Assembly (NCBI GenBank): GCA_963575645.1
Contig: OY754470.1
Location: 28,502,501-28,566,500 of the forward strand
Direction of reading: 5' to 3'
Length of the DNA stretch: 64,000 bases
Origin: Xanthostigma xanthostigma
Lineage: Eukaryota > Arthropoda > Insecta > Raphidioptera > Raphidiidae
In this document: in pieces, positions 10,465 through 20,381 of the stretch
Numbering within the stretch: position 1 is the stretch's first letter
How the letters are laid out: every line of letters starts with the position of its first letter
Notes under the pieces: model-generated
Told to the model about the DNA's origin: nothing
Database searches by the model: none
What the model saw: only the letters and a program-made list of their open reading frames with translations
Position numbers and translations under genes: made by a program

Positions 10465-11094
10465 AAGTTTTACTTTAGTCGTGTGGTCTAAAGCACACTC
10501 GTTTTTTTTTTCTTTGTAAAAAGGTGCGTGTTATAGTCCGAAAAATACGGTAATTGTAACTTAACCTTATTAAATGGAACTCGTTTAGAACGAGACCATT
10601 CTTCTAAATAAAGGCTCAAATGAGAGACATTCCATAACATTTTTCTTTAAAAAGTTGCAGTACTACCTACCCACAATTTATACAGTAATCATATTATAGT
10701 GGATACATTTGTCTAAAGTCCGAATTTTGCAGCGCAGAATGTCGGCTTTTATATAAGCGAGTGGATTATCCGCGTCGGACACGTCGCTCCATCCAGGCCC
10801 GACTAGCTTCACTAACCTATTATCTTTTTTCATTATGTGACAGCTGTCACATTGAGAAGACTAGCTTACAGGATTGGATACGATGGTATTGCTTGTGTCT
10901 TTCGTCCTGGCTAGTGGTAACGGTCAGTTACAATATAAAAAGGACATTACACATAATACCTAACCATTACATAATACATTTAATGCAACCAATATCTCCG
11001 TAAGTACAGAAGCCTCGCAAAGCTGTAATATGTATAAGATTAAAAAAAAGCGAGTGTGCTTTAGAGTTTAGACCACACGACTGAAGTAAAACTT
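10465..11094. mobile_element. 630-bp TIR element with unusual GC-rich interior
   Basis: Left end AAGTTTTACTTTAGTCGTGT and right end CACGACTGAAGTAAAACTT form inverted repeats of about 35 bp that continue into GTGGTCTAAAGCACACTCG, with an 8-bp insertion in the right arm. AAGTTTTACTT words recur at 11731 and 57345 in this window, so it belongs to a dispersed group. The interior holds a TATATAA box and a short frame with a signal-peptide-like start, described separately, which suggests a captured gene fragment. Confidence 0.65.
10883..10963 (+). CDS. Possible captured first exon (26 aa, signal-peptide-like)
   Basis: The 26-codon frame starts MVLLVSFVLASGNGQLQYKK and ends at a TAA. The first 11 residues are hydrophobic, and a small-residue site (ASG) follows, as in a secretory signal peptide. 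TTATATAAGCG at 10748-10758 sits about 130 bases upstream, at a plausible distance for a core promoter plus leader. It lies wholly inside the TIR element at 10465-11094. No homolog was recognised, and a chance frame of this length is quite possible. Evidence is limited to the hydrophobic start, the TATA word and the sequence being unlike its AT-rich surroundings. Confidence 0.22.
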   Translation: MVLLVSFVLASGNGQLQYKKDITHNT

Positions 11095-11452
11095 CTTCGT
11101 GCCATAATTATTTTAAATATATTTATTAAGAATAATGCGTAAATACCACAAATTTACTCATGTTAAATTCATAAACGAACAATAATAAGCAGTCGGTTCG
11201 TCTCAAAGTTTATCGAACACAACATAACCTCACTTTGTAGCACATATCTACAAAATATAATTTTTGATTAACTAATAGGCAAAATATGTACCTATATATA
11301 TTTATAACATAATTTATAATACATTTAAAAGGATTTATTACCTAACCTACATTATTTCCCGTTACAAAATGCAGCAAAATTCGATGAAATGTATTTTTGA
11401 TACAAAAAAACAGTTGTTTTCATTTTAAACGTCAAATACTTAGTTGTATTAT

Positions 11453-11599
11453 TGCTCCGTCTTTGTTGCACTCACTAACTTATATCTCCCTCTCAACTTA
11501 ATGCTCCGTCTATGTCGCACTCACTAACTTATATCTCCCTCTCAACTTAATGCTCCGTCTATGTCGCACTCACTAACTTATATCTCCCTTTCAACTCCG
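11453..11599. repeat. Tandem repeat, 49-bp unit, three copies
   Basis: Units begin TGCTCCGTCT at 11453, 11502 and 11551 and share the block CACTCACTAACTTATATCTC. Copies two and three are almost identical; the first differs at a few positions. The spacing is exactly 49 bp, which points to recent slippage or unequal exchange. Confidence 0.85.
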
Positions 11600-11696
11600 A
11601 TGATGCACTTCCGTAAACGATTTCGTCAGGCATCGCGATATGATGTACTTCCTTAAACTAGATGATGTACTTCCTTAAACGATTTCGTCAGACATT
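11600..11696. repeat. Degenerate tandem repeat of GATGTACTTCC units
   Basis: Immediately follows the 49-bp array. Words GATGATGCACTTCCGTAAAC, GATGTACTTCCTTAAAC and GATGATGTACTTCCTTAAAC recur, two of them followed by GATTTCGTCAG. Copies are of unequal length. Confidence 0.6.
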
Positions 11697-11726
11697 TACC
11701 AGTTTACTCCCCAAGTGAAGCGTGCC

Positions 11727-11779
11727 AAAAGAAGTTTTACTTAAAAAACATTACGCGCGGTTGAAGTAAAACTTCTTTT
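11727..11779. repeat. Hairpin of AAGTTTTACTT words
   Basis: AAAAGAAGTTTTACTT and AAGTAAAACTTCTTTT are perfectly inverted around a 21-bp loop containing ACGCGCGG. It is probably a minimal foldback derivative of the element family at 10465-11094. Confidence 0.65.
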
Positions 11780-12341
11780 AATTCACTCACAAATTAAATC
11801 ACTTGTAATTTAAATTCCGTTGGCTATGATTATTGGCTTGCTACAGGTCTTCAAAAATAATGATTTGTGAAAATCTTACGTAAAATTTCTATAAATGATC
11901 ATCTTTGAACGTCTGTAATTCTTAAAGTATCACATTTACAGAAAAAAAGCAAGAAATATTAAGGGGTTTCCGAGAAAAAAAAATTGTGGGACCCTCACCA
12001 TCGTGTTCACGACTTCTACAACGGGGGGAGGGGTCTCTAGCAAAAACACCGAAAAATCCCGACTTCTGACCTCGACTATAACTCTAGCAATGGGTTCAAT
12101 ATCGATAACAATTGAGTAACGTCGTCCTTTCCTGGACAAAGCGTTGTTTGGTTTCGACGCAGTGCGCCGGAAAACGCAGACAAATGACTTTTAACCGATC
12201 ACGCACGTCATTTGTCGAACTTGGTCCAATACAATAGGAAGACTTTGAATAAATTGAAAAACATCACATTAATATCTCAAAGACGTAAAAGAGTACCTGC
12301 CTATTATTTTATTCACTTCAGTTTTGACGCAGATATTGCAA

Positions 12342-12345
<4 letters not shown>

Positions 12346-12416
<71 letters not shown>

Positions 12417-12480
12417 CGTTTAACGTCCGTTTCTCAACTTTATGTCATAACAGACGCCATTCGCACCATTACTATTTTCA
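12346..12480 (-). mobile_element. 5'-truncated SINE tail with (AAT)n tract
   Basis: A pure AAT tract at 12346-12415 is followed by GCGTTTAACGTCCGTTTCTC and CATAACAGACGCCATTCGCAC. The same order recurs at 23126-23225, where it forms the 3' end of a full SINE on the minus strand. The AAT run is thus the element's 3' tail and not an isolated microsatellite. Read on the plus strand the tract gives a poly-Asn frame of 92 codons, which I regard as an artefact. Confidence 0.75.
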
Positions 12481-12482
12481 AT

Positions 12483-12860
12483 TTAAATAATATTATGAAT
12501 AACGGAAATGCGGACACATAGGTAAAAATCTTTTCTTTTTATTGCTTACGTTTCACATCAAAAATATTGACTTTGTCAAAGCTCACTTTACATAAAAAAT
12601 TATAATTTATTTTCCACTTTAGAAAAATTTCATAAATTTTTTATTTTGTCAAAAATTAAATTTTTGACTTAATAAAAAATTTATCAGATTTTTCTAAAGT
12701 GGAAAATAAATTATAATTTTTTATGCTAAACTTTATTTTCTAATTTAAAAAATTGTTTTTTGAGCGTTGACAAAGTCAATATTTTTGATGAAACGTAAGC
12801 AATTAAAAAAAAAATAATTATACCTATGTGTCCGCATTCCCGTATTCATAATTATTTAAA
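12483..12860. mobile_element. Foldback element, 378 bp
   Basis: The ends TTTAAATAATATTATGAAT and ATTCATAATTATTTAAA are inverted, and the pairing continues through GCGGACACATAGG, TTGCTTACGTTTCA, ATTGACTTTGTCAA and TCCACTTTAGAAAAAT to a short centre near 12655. There are a few insertions in the right arm. The element abuts the SINE tail on its left and a LINE fragment on its right, so this is a stacked insertion site. No coding capacity. Confidence 0.85.
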
Positions 12861-12880
12861 ATAAATATTACGGACTTTAA

Positions 12881-13478
12881 ATGGAAAATAACTATTTTCA
12901 ATCTATTACACATTATTTTCTACATTTTTCAACTTCAACTAACTTTTTAGATCTAAATGTATATTTTGCGTATTTTTACCAAAATGTTAAATATGGTATT
13001 ATTTTCTGGGGTAGTAGTCCTTCAGGTCTTCACAGGGTTCTCTTATTGCAAAAGAAGGCAATAATATATTATCTTGGTCAACGTAACAGCTGCAAAGATA
13101 CCTTTAAACAAAACAAAATTCTTACAGTTCCCGCCATATACATTTTTGCTCTGCTATATAAAAAAAAAACATTGACAAATATGATTCTTTAAGTTCACAG
13201 CATAATTACAACACACGAAATAATAATAAACTTCTACAGCCAAAAATCAACTTGTCTCTTTACTATAATACCTAGTATGGAACCTACTGCTTTGCGATTA
13301 TTCAACAAATTACCCGATGATATTGCCATGTTGCCTTTTATAAAATTTAAATGCAAACTAAAACAGTACCTTTCTGAACTTTGCTTGTAGCCCGTTGATG
13401 ATTTTTAATAATAATTTTATTACTGTGACGACACCTGCTGTATCTAGCTTATGGTTAATAAATTTGATTGATTGAGCA
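12881..13478 (+). pseudogene. CR1/Jockey-like LINE reverse transcriptase C-terminus and 3' end
   Basis: Frame one from about 12957 reads YFAYFYQNVKYGIIFWGSSP, then LQKKAI, SC and ILTVPAIYI; this matches the order of conserved blocks after the polymerase core in CR1/Jockey-clade LINE proteins. After a frame break near 13190 the ending continues as a block with SMEPTALRLFNKLPDDIA and stops at TAG near 13390. The 3' untranslated part ends in GATTGATT repeats at about 13470, the short-tandem tail typical of CR1-like elements. The copy is 5'-truncated and frameshifted, so it is dead. Element identity is from known protein motifs, not a search. Confidence 0.8.
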
Positions 13479-14140
13479 TAGGAGTTTGTCAGTTAATCGA
13501 CCATGGTCTTTAATTTATTAGTAACTAAAAATATCAGTTAGATGTCGTCATCAGCGAAATCCAGGTTTTAAATCCAACGCGTACACACAGTAAACGTTAA
13601 CACACATTTTCGCGCTGTCATATCTAACGAAATTCTTGTAATTAAATGAAACGTAACGTCACGGCATCACAGCGTCGAACGTCACCGCATAAATAGCTTC
13701 GTACATCACGGCATTTGCACCTTTTTACTCCCGTCCAAACGCACCGGTATATGTTTCACATCAAAAAATCAAATGAGGATTAAAATTACCCTCTCAAAGA
13801 ACCGGTATTTCCGTTAGCATTTTGATAACTTAAATATCTAAAAGTAGATCCTATTTTTGAACACTCGGTATAAACAAACCAATAGAGATAAAAGTTTCTT
13901 GTATGGCATTGCTCTACTCTTATTTTGTATTACTGTCCACCTGATTCGTAAGGATTCAAGTGCAGACACAAAACAACAAATGCGACGCACTGAGAACCCA
14001 CGGAAAAGACTGAAGCCAAGTGTCCTAAATAATAACTGGCTGACTCTCTGATTCATATATAACAACAGAATATATATACATACCTACCTGGTAGTTTTGT
14101 GTACGAAGGTTATGGTGCTTTTGAAATGCTCAATTCCACA
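13479..14140. other. Unassigned stretch with one hydrophobic frame (13857-14051)
   Basis: Most of the stretch is uninformative. From 13893 a frame reads SFLYGIALLLFCITVHLIRK and continues with a basic, polar segment to a TGA at 14049-14051. It has a membrane-like or signal-like segment of about 16 residues but no in-frame ATG before it, so it would need an upstream exon. The sequence CCAATAG at 13880 could serve as a splice acceptor. No family is recognised and the frame may be chance. Confidence 0.2.
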
Positions 14141-14310
14141 AAAAAATTCCAACCAATTGGTCTACGGGACCATTCCAACTTCAAAATGTTGATATTTGAT
14201 ATAGTTATAATAAAGAAAATAACATTTCTGATATCCCGTGAGGTGACGCGGGTAATGGCTAGTATTCAATGTGATATTTGTTATTCGTTGCCATAGTTAC
14301 CTACATAATA
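14141..14310 (-). repeat. Interspersed repeat family A, truncated copy 2
   Basis: Shares AATTCCAACCAATTGGTCTA, GGACCATTCCAACTTCAAAA and GTGAGGTGACGCGGGTAATG with the full copies and stops after GTTACCTACATAATATGTT. Only the outer 170 bp of one end remains. Confidence 0.7.
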
Positions 14311-14914
14311 TGTTACAATAGTTACATTTATGCAGTTTTTATAAAATTAGATTTGCCAACAATATCAAAGCATCTGGTGTGCGTTTTTAATTTAATTTGA
14401 TTTAATTATATTCTTTTTTAACGTTTCTTATTTTATTAAATTCTTTGACGATACGATGAAGGATTTTTGTTAAACGTTGTGAATTAAAATTTCTTTTTAA
14501 AATTAATTATTTTTGAGTATCTACTTATGTTCAAGTACGTAAGTATTTTATTACTGATCGTCTATATATATTTTACTTGAGATTATTTAGCTAGATTTCA
14601 AAATAAAAAACCGTCTCACGAGTCGTGTTTACTTTGAGATCAGAAACAATATAATACAAACAATATATCTGAAATAAGTAATCAAAATTTATTAACTTAT
14701 TTAAAAAATGTATAATTTTAAAATTAACATGAGCTTTTATGGTAAAAAAGCGCATATCACCGAGGAAAATCCATAATTTTTAGAATAATATGCTAGTCGC
14801 ATATATTTTAAGAAGTACAACTAAAAAAACCGAGAAACAGATATAGGTACTACTGCCACTCACGAACTCGACGATGTACCTTGGTAGGATTTCCAGTTAA
14901 ACTTGTTTAATTTA

Positions 14915-15350
14915 AAGTCGCTGCTTGAACTTCTGCTGACCGGCAGGCTGGGTACGAGGCTGTAAATGACGCCAAAGCGAACTCGTCTGCTAGCTCACAA
15001 GGTAGATTTTAAAATTAGAACAGAGGCTATTTTTCTTGCTAGGTCCTCTGCTTGCTCTGAGCAAGAACCAATCAGTAAACAGTATCTTGTCACGTAGGCG
15101 ACATGAATAAACGCCCACAAACCAACACGGGATCATTCTGCTCTGAGTCATACAACAAACACATTTTGCTCTGTGTTTATATTTGAACTGTCACTGCGCG
15201 CGCACCAGATTTATCCACAAAACAAGCTTGAAAAGACGTATCGTGTGAAGCGAGCACATAAAAGCAATTAAGAAAATTAGCGCTAGAAAACTAGTAGTCA
15301 AATCTAGCAAGGAATCTAGCGGGAAATCCAGCCTCGTGTGCAGCGGCCTT
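14915..15350 (-). mobile_element. GGCCGCTG-family MITE, one end lost
   Basis: The right end reads CCAGCCTCGTGTGCAGCGGC and adjoins CTTTATT. Over more than 400 bp it matches the complete copy at 54123-54579 in reverse orientation, including TGTGAAGCGAGCACATA and GGTCCTCTGCTTGCTC. The other terminal inverted repeat is replaced by unrelated sequence near 14915. The interior is much richer in GC than its surroundings. Confidence 0.75.
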
Positions 15351-15377
15351 TATTCTACGGTAAGAGCTAAAATGAAA

Positions 15378-16290
15378 GTGGTTTTAAACCGACTTCAAAA
15401 AAAGGAGGATTTCTATGTTCAACTGTTTATTTTTATGTTTATTTTTTTAAAGTGAAACTTTTATTCTATCGCCCCGAATTTTTCTGGCCGTCAGTTGCGT
15501 GTCGCAATACAGGCGGCCGCGGAGTAGGGGTAAAGTGAAAGGCGTTCGGAGTAGGCGCTCGGTAGAGCAGCCAAGGCCAATATGGTGGTGCCCATGGTTA
15601 GCATGAGCTGACCGTGTAGTATGTATAACACATAGTCAGTCAGTCATACGGGCAAGTGCTGTACAGTGTTTACATGTTTTTATTCGTGTATTCATGTGAA
15701 TATTGTTGTTTATAATTAATCGTGATGGATAAGTGTATACAATCCAACGCCTACAATCCAATAAAAGTTTCACTTGCGTCGTGGTTTCTTAAAACCACAC
15801 AACTGTTTTTTTAAATGTATAATCACCGATTTGTCCGTCAATTATGGCCCGATTTTTAAAATGTTTTTTTTTATTCGAAAGAGTGCACTTCCGAGGTGGT
15901 TCCATCGGAACCAAGTCAGGATCTGATGATGGAATCCGGAGAAATCGAGGGAAACTCTCAAATTTCAAAGGCACGCATACTTGGCCTACCTATTGCAATA
16001 CTTTATCTAACACTAAAAAGAGAAAAATAAAATATTTTTTACAAAAAATTGAACCGACTTCAAAACATAGGCGCTAAAAAGAAAAAAATAATAATTATTG
16101 TTATTTTTGGAGTCGGTGTCAGCCAAAATGATATATATTCCGAGAACTAGAGACATGTAAGATTTATATTACTGCTTTCGAATTATGATGTGACACCGAC
16201 TCCAAAAATAGCAATAATTATTATTTTTTACTTTTTTGTGCATATTTTTTGAAGTCGGTTCAATTTTTTTGTTAAAAATATTTTTCTTTA
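15378..16290 (+). mobile_element. Composite element bounded by AACCGACTTCAA / TTGAAGTCGGTT
   Basis: Starts TTTAAACCGACTTCAAAAAA and closes TTTTGAAGTCGGTTCAATTT. Interior blocks include GGTTCCATCGGAACCAAGTC and GATCTGATGATGGAATCCGG, which are familiar from a very common lepidopteran repeat group. A CpG-containing block at 15480-15610 sits inside. No long frame survives. A smaller relative lies at 37493-37985. Confidence 0.5.
16020..16290. repeat. Imperfect palindrome, arms about 110 bp
   Basis: AATAATTATTGTTATTTTTG with GAGTCGGTGTCA on the left (16090-16131) is inverted at 16191-16224, and the outer GAACCGACTTCAAAA is inverted at 16245-16262. The loop of about 60 bp contains TCCGAGAACTAGAGACATG. 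It forms the 3' part of the composite element described at 15378. Confidence 0.7.
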
Positions 16291-16948
16291 CGTGTATCTA
16301 GCGCTTCAGTTGTCCGCATTGCTTATTTTTTTCTGTCGTCGAGCAAAGGCAGTTGGAAAATCAGCTCTTTTCCCTTTTATAATATTCAAAACGAATGCGC
16401 GTTGTGGACACCTGCAACCTCGCAATGCTCCTCTCAACTGAATGCCGTCTACCCATATATCTTACAATAACTGACACTTCGAAATATTTTCAATGGAAAT
16501 GAAATTTGAAATGATTTATTGAATTACGTTGAATTCTCTTTACCAAGCATTTATTGGCATTTCCTATTTTCATCGTCTACCATGCCTGTGTAAAGACTGT
16601 CCTCAAATATGGGAAATAATACAATATTTTAGTTCTGTAAATTTAAGCTATTTTTTCATCTGGATGTTAGAACTGGCTCCCAGGTTTCATTTCTTTGATG
16701 TATTCATAAACATATAAATTGATTTTGTACTTTTAAAAATTAATAATTTACGAGTGATTTAATTAGTAGGTAAGTGAATATTTCCCAAAAAGTAAGAGCA
16801 GTAAAATGAAATAAAACGAAATTTGATACACTTGTGTCCACAGTTATGTTCACGGTAGAGACTGTTGAGTCCAGGGTAGATACAGTTATATTCACGGTGG
16901 ACACTAATGTCCACGGAGGTCAATCGTCAATATTAGTTTATATATTTT
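16291..16948. other. No gene recognised
   Basis: Short frames only. Near 16840-16920 the word GTCCACGG/TTCACGGT recurs about four times at irregular spacing, a weak degenerate repeat. Confidence 0.35.
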
Positions 16949-17541
16949 AGCATTCCAACCCACAAGTGGGGAATGGTAATTTTTCAATCACTTTTGGTTT
17001 TGGAGTCCTCCTAATCTAATAAACATATTTTTGGAAAAACTCTGCGTCTGTTTGTCTTTTTGTCTGTTATTCTTTGAGCACTATACAGGTCAAACGGATG
17101 AACGTATTGAAACCAAATTTTGGGAGGATGTTTGGTATGCAAATATGAAGAGCCCTATTGTTTTTGGGGAAAATCGGTGCATCTATTTGTTTTTACAAGA
17201 AAGTTTTGTTAAACATTTTTTTTCTAAACTTTATAATTTTGGAAGTATTTTGAAAATAAAAGAAAATCAGCTGATCTTTTGTTTTGTAGGTCTGTCAGAA
17301 ATGAACTAGTTAAGCATGCTTTGATTAATTTTTCCATGACATGTCATTTAAAAATTACCTACGTCATAATATATTATTATGTAGGTAACCAAGGCAACGA
17401 ATAGCAAATATGATATTAAATACTAGCTATTATCCGCTTCACCTCTCGCGATATCAGAACTTCATTTTCTTTATTATACTATATTAAATGTAAACATTTT
17501 GGAGTTGGAATGGTCCCGTCGCCCGGTTAGCTGGAATTTTT
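16949..17541 (+). repeat. Interspersed repeat family A, copy 3
   Basis: Complete or nearly so. It begins CATTCCAACCCACAAGTGGG and ends GGTTAGCTGGAATTTTTT. The TATGCAAATATGAAGAGCCC block and a GTAGGTAACCAAGGCAACGA block are retained. A 92-residue frame in its first half is shared in part with copy 6 but lacks a convincing start and any known domain. Confidence 0.72.
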
Positions 17542-17958
17542 TGTTTACTACAATTATTTAATTTTTTCTTTGCATAATGTAAGATATTGGTTAACAAATT
17601 CTAAGGTAAATTTAATAATGATTTTTTGTTTCAACTGTAAGAGATAATTTTTTAAATGTGGGGAATAGCGGCTTTATATAATTGGGCTTTTGAATGAAAT
17701 TTTTTTTTGTCATAAATGGAAAGATCGTATATAAGTTTTATAACAAAACTATTTTTCTTTTTTTTATTTTCGTTATAATTCAAAAGTTATATCAAATTAA
17801 AAATAAATTTTTGTACCCAGTTCCGAGAACGAGCCGACATTTCCCGAGCGTAATGTGACGTCATAATGTAAATTTCTATTATCATCACATGCAATTGACA
17901 CAGTGTTTTAACCTCTCATTGATTGAATACAGTCAATATATTAATAAATTTATCAAAA
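17542..17958. other. Leader region upstream of THAP exon
   Basis: AT-rich, with TTCCCGAGCGTAATGTGACG followed by TCATAATG near 17845-17870. No TATA box is placed convincingly. It probably represents the 5' flank that was duplicated together with the following exon. Confidence 0.3.
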
Positions 17959-18128
17959 ATGTCGAATCTTAAATGTTATCGTGCTTGCTTTGTACAAAGG
18001 TGTACGAATATTACATAAAAAACTCCCCACAAAATGTTTTTAAATGTGCCACAAGATGTTACACGTCGAAAACAATGGTGTCAACAACATGAAACATCCA
18101 TTTTTTGTGTTGCAAGGATCATTTTGAT
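17959..18128 (+). pseudogene. Broken THAP-domain first exon
   Basis: From the ATG the frame reads MSNLKCYRACFVQRCTNIT and hits an in-frame TAA at 18016. It then continues in the same frame as KTPHKMFLNVPQDVTRRKQW followed by C. A shift of frame near 18108 restores FCCKDHFD. These fit the N-terminal half of a THAP zinc finger: C-x4-C, the conserved Pro and Trp, then C-x2-H, which bind zinc and DNA. The sequence GTAAGT follows immediately at 18129, a consensus 5' splice site, so this was exon 1. The stop and frameshift make it a pseudogene. THAP domains occur in P-element-like transposases and in host regulators; either origin is possible. No second exon was found downstream. Confidence 0.68.
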
Positions 18129-18134
18129 GTAAGT

Positions 18135-19304
18135 AATTTAATATAATACTGTAATTAATAATAATTTATATCAACGTATAAATTTAAATATCTGGGTGAC
18201 CGAACTTTGCTTGGAATAGTTCAATAAACATATTATTAATTTGCTGTGATTTGTTGATTTTGTACAATTTTTTTTTACGAAACGAATTAATTTCAATGTT
18301 ATGTATTTTTTAAACGAGAAATCCAAGATTCAACTTTACCAACTATTTTTCTCTATAATAACAGTCGTTCCCTTTGTAAATATTATTTATGTAGGTCGTC
18401 ATTTTGAAATCTGCCGCCGTTATTTTAGATCCTTTAAAAATTGTCGTTTCGGATGTAATTTTACTCACCCATTGTCATTTCTCGGCACTCATTTTTAAGA
18501 ATAATATGGTATATCAATTTTATCGATGTATTTTTCTTAGCAATGTCTTGTATAATATTTCAATCAATAATATTTGCTTTGCATAGGTCACAAAAAACTC
18601 ACAAAAATCGATAGGTATTCAAGGAAATGTAGTACCTACATACATAATAATACTTAATATCTTTTAATAATAGACTAGTATGAGCTGTGTTTTTTTTCTC
18701 ATATTAAGATAACAATTGAAAAAATTAGTAACAATGTGACAACAATAAAAATTTTCAAACAATGAAATAAAATAGTGTATTTCAGTTAGATTATGATGTG
18801 CCAGAATTTTTTGAACCATAACTCGCATACACAATACACATGACAAAAATGGTGTGTGGTACATACGATTAAGTATTTGCCAGGTGGTAAAGACTGTAAG
18901 TTCAGAACAGAGCGTCATTAAAAATATAAACCGATTTTCATACTTAAAAGCCGCTGTGTATTTTAATAATGTAGTGAAAAGGTATGTTTCAACTAGAAAT
19001 ATAATCTTTATATAGGTAGGTATATCTTTCGAGTGACACCCTACAAATAATAATAATAAATAATAAATTAGGTAACTAATTATATTTAATGAAAAATATT
19101 TAGTTTCTCATAAAATATTACAGTCACATTATTATTTAAAAAAAAAACTTAGTCTCAGCTGAATTGAACCGAAAATGTATCATTTTTTAGAAAATCTGTG
19201 ATCATAAATAATATCTACAGTAAGTACCTATATTAGCAGAATTGGCTTTTATAAAAGCTTTGTCACACATTATTTAAATGGAATTACTTGTCAACAATAT
19301 TTTT
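18135..19304. other. No gene recognised downstream of THAP exon
   Basis: AT-rich and without a recognisable second THAP exon or repeat partner in this window. Frames at 18301-18586 and 18664-18918 show no domain and lie in low-complexity sequence. Confidence 0.4.
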
Positions 19305-19469
19305 AACTTCCCGCTTTAAAAAAAAAAAAATTTTTTTTTTTCAAAAATCGGGAAGTTATTGGTTTCACCCCGATTTTCGAAAATCGAGTTTTCGCCAGAT
19401 CTCGACGTTTTGAGGTCCTAGGAAGCTATTGAAACTATTTTGGCGATGATGTCCGTAGGGCTGTATGTA

Positions 19470-19471
19470 TG

Positions 19472-19506
<35 letters not shown>
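19470..19506. repeat. (TG)n / (TATG)n microsatellite
   Basis: A run of TG dinucleotides flanked by ATGT tetranucleotides inside the AACTTCCCGCT element. Confidence 0.9.
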
Positions 19507-19507
<1 letters not shown>

Positions 19508-19738
19508 AACCTTTTATATCTTTTGAACGGAGTGTCCGACTGAAACGCGGTTTGCGGCATCTGACGTGATCTTGGTGAACTTAGACTTCCTGAAAATTTG
19601 AAACGATTCGGCCCAAAAAATTTTCAGAAATCTTAAAAAAACAAGTTTTAAAATTTTTTAAAAATTTGTTTTTGTAAAAAATTTTCTAAACTACTAAACC
19701 GATTAATTCCAAAAACTAATCAGCTCTTCTCCTTAACA

Positions 19739-20310
19739 AACTGCGTCGATTTCCGCAAACCGCATCAAAATCGGTTCATTTGTTGACGAGAAACCGTGAA
19801 CGAAAAAATCGTAAAAAAGTGTTTTTTTAAAATGACTCTTAAAATTGTTATCAGATTGATTTTTTTGTAATAAATTACTTTCTTAAGCTAAAAAAACTGC
19901 GTTGATCGCCACAAACCATATCAAAATTGGTTCATTTGTTCATGAGATAACGTGAACGAAAAATTAGGAAAAAAGTAATTTTTTAAAATTACTCGTAAAA
20001 TTCTTATCAAATCTATTTTTTTGTAATAATTTACTTTCTTAGGTTAAAAAAACTGCGTCGATTGCAGCAAACCGCATCAAAATCGGCTCATTTGTTCACG
20101 AGATATCGTGAACGAAAAGGTTTTAAAAAGTGTTTTTTTTTTAATTGGTCGTAAAATTCCTATGAGATCGATTTTTCTGTATTAAATTACTTTTTAAGGT
20201 TAAAAAATTGCGTCGACTGCCGCAAATCGCATCAAAATCGGTTCATTTGTTCATGAGATATCGTGAACGAAAATTTCGTAACAAAGTGTTTTTTTTTTTG
20301 AGCTCGAAGA
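19739..20310. repeat. Tandem array, unit about 156 bp, four copies
   Basis: The word CTGCGTYGAT or its variant recurs at 19741, 19897, 20053 and 20208, followed each time by CGCAAACCGCATCAAAATCG-like sequence, TTCATTTGTT and CGTGAACGAAAA. Spacings are 156, 156 and 155 bp. Copies are clearly diverged, so the array is older than the 26.2-kb repeats in this window. Confidence 0.82.
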
Positions 20311-20381
20311 GCTAAAAAATAAACTTCTTGCTATATTTGATATATTTTTGAGCGTTTTGAACTCGAAAATAGCGGGAAGTT

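Larger units (their letters stand above)
19305..20381. mobile_element. 1.08-kb element with AACTTCCCGCT inverted ends
   Basis: Begins AACTTCCCGCT and ends AGCGGGAAGTT, a perfect 11-bp inverted pair. Inside are a TG/ATGT microsatellite and a four-copy 156-bp tandem array. A solo right-hand end (AGCGGGAAGTT followed by a TTGGCC-type block) is present at 48869-48905, so the termini are dispersed. No transposase is present. Family not known to me. Confidence 0.65.

Noticed and set aside
12345..12490. 92-codon frame with a poly-asparagine run
   Set aside because: The run is the (AAT)n tail of a SINE; the same tail with identical flank occurs at 23126, and no conserved protein context exists.
17031..17309. 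Frame reading GQTDERIETKFWEDVWYANM, repeated at 63270-63518
   Set aside because: It belongs to repeat family A; other copies interrupt the frame with stops and indels, so I do not call a protein, though a decayed coding parent cannot be excluded.
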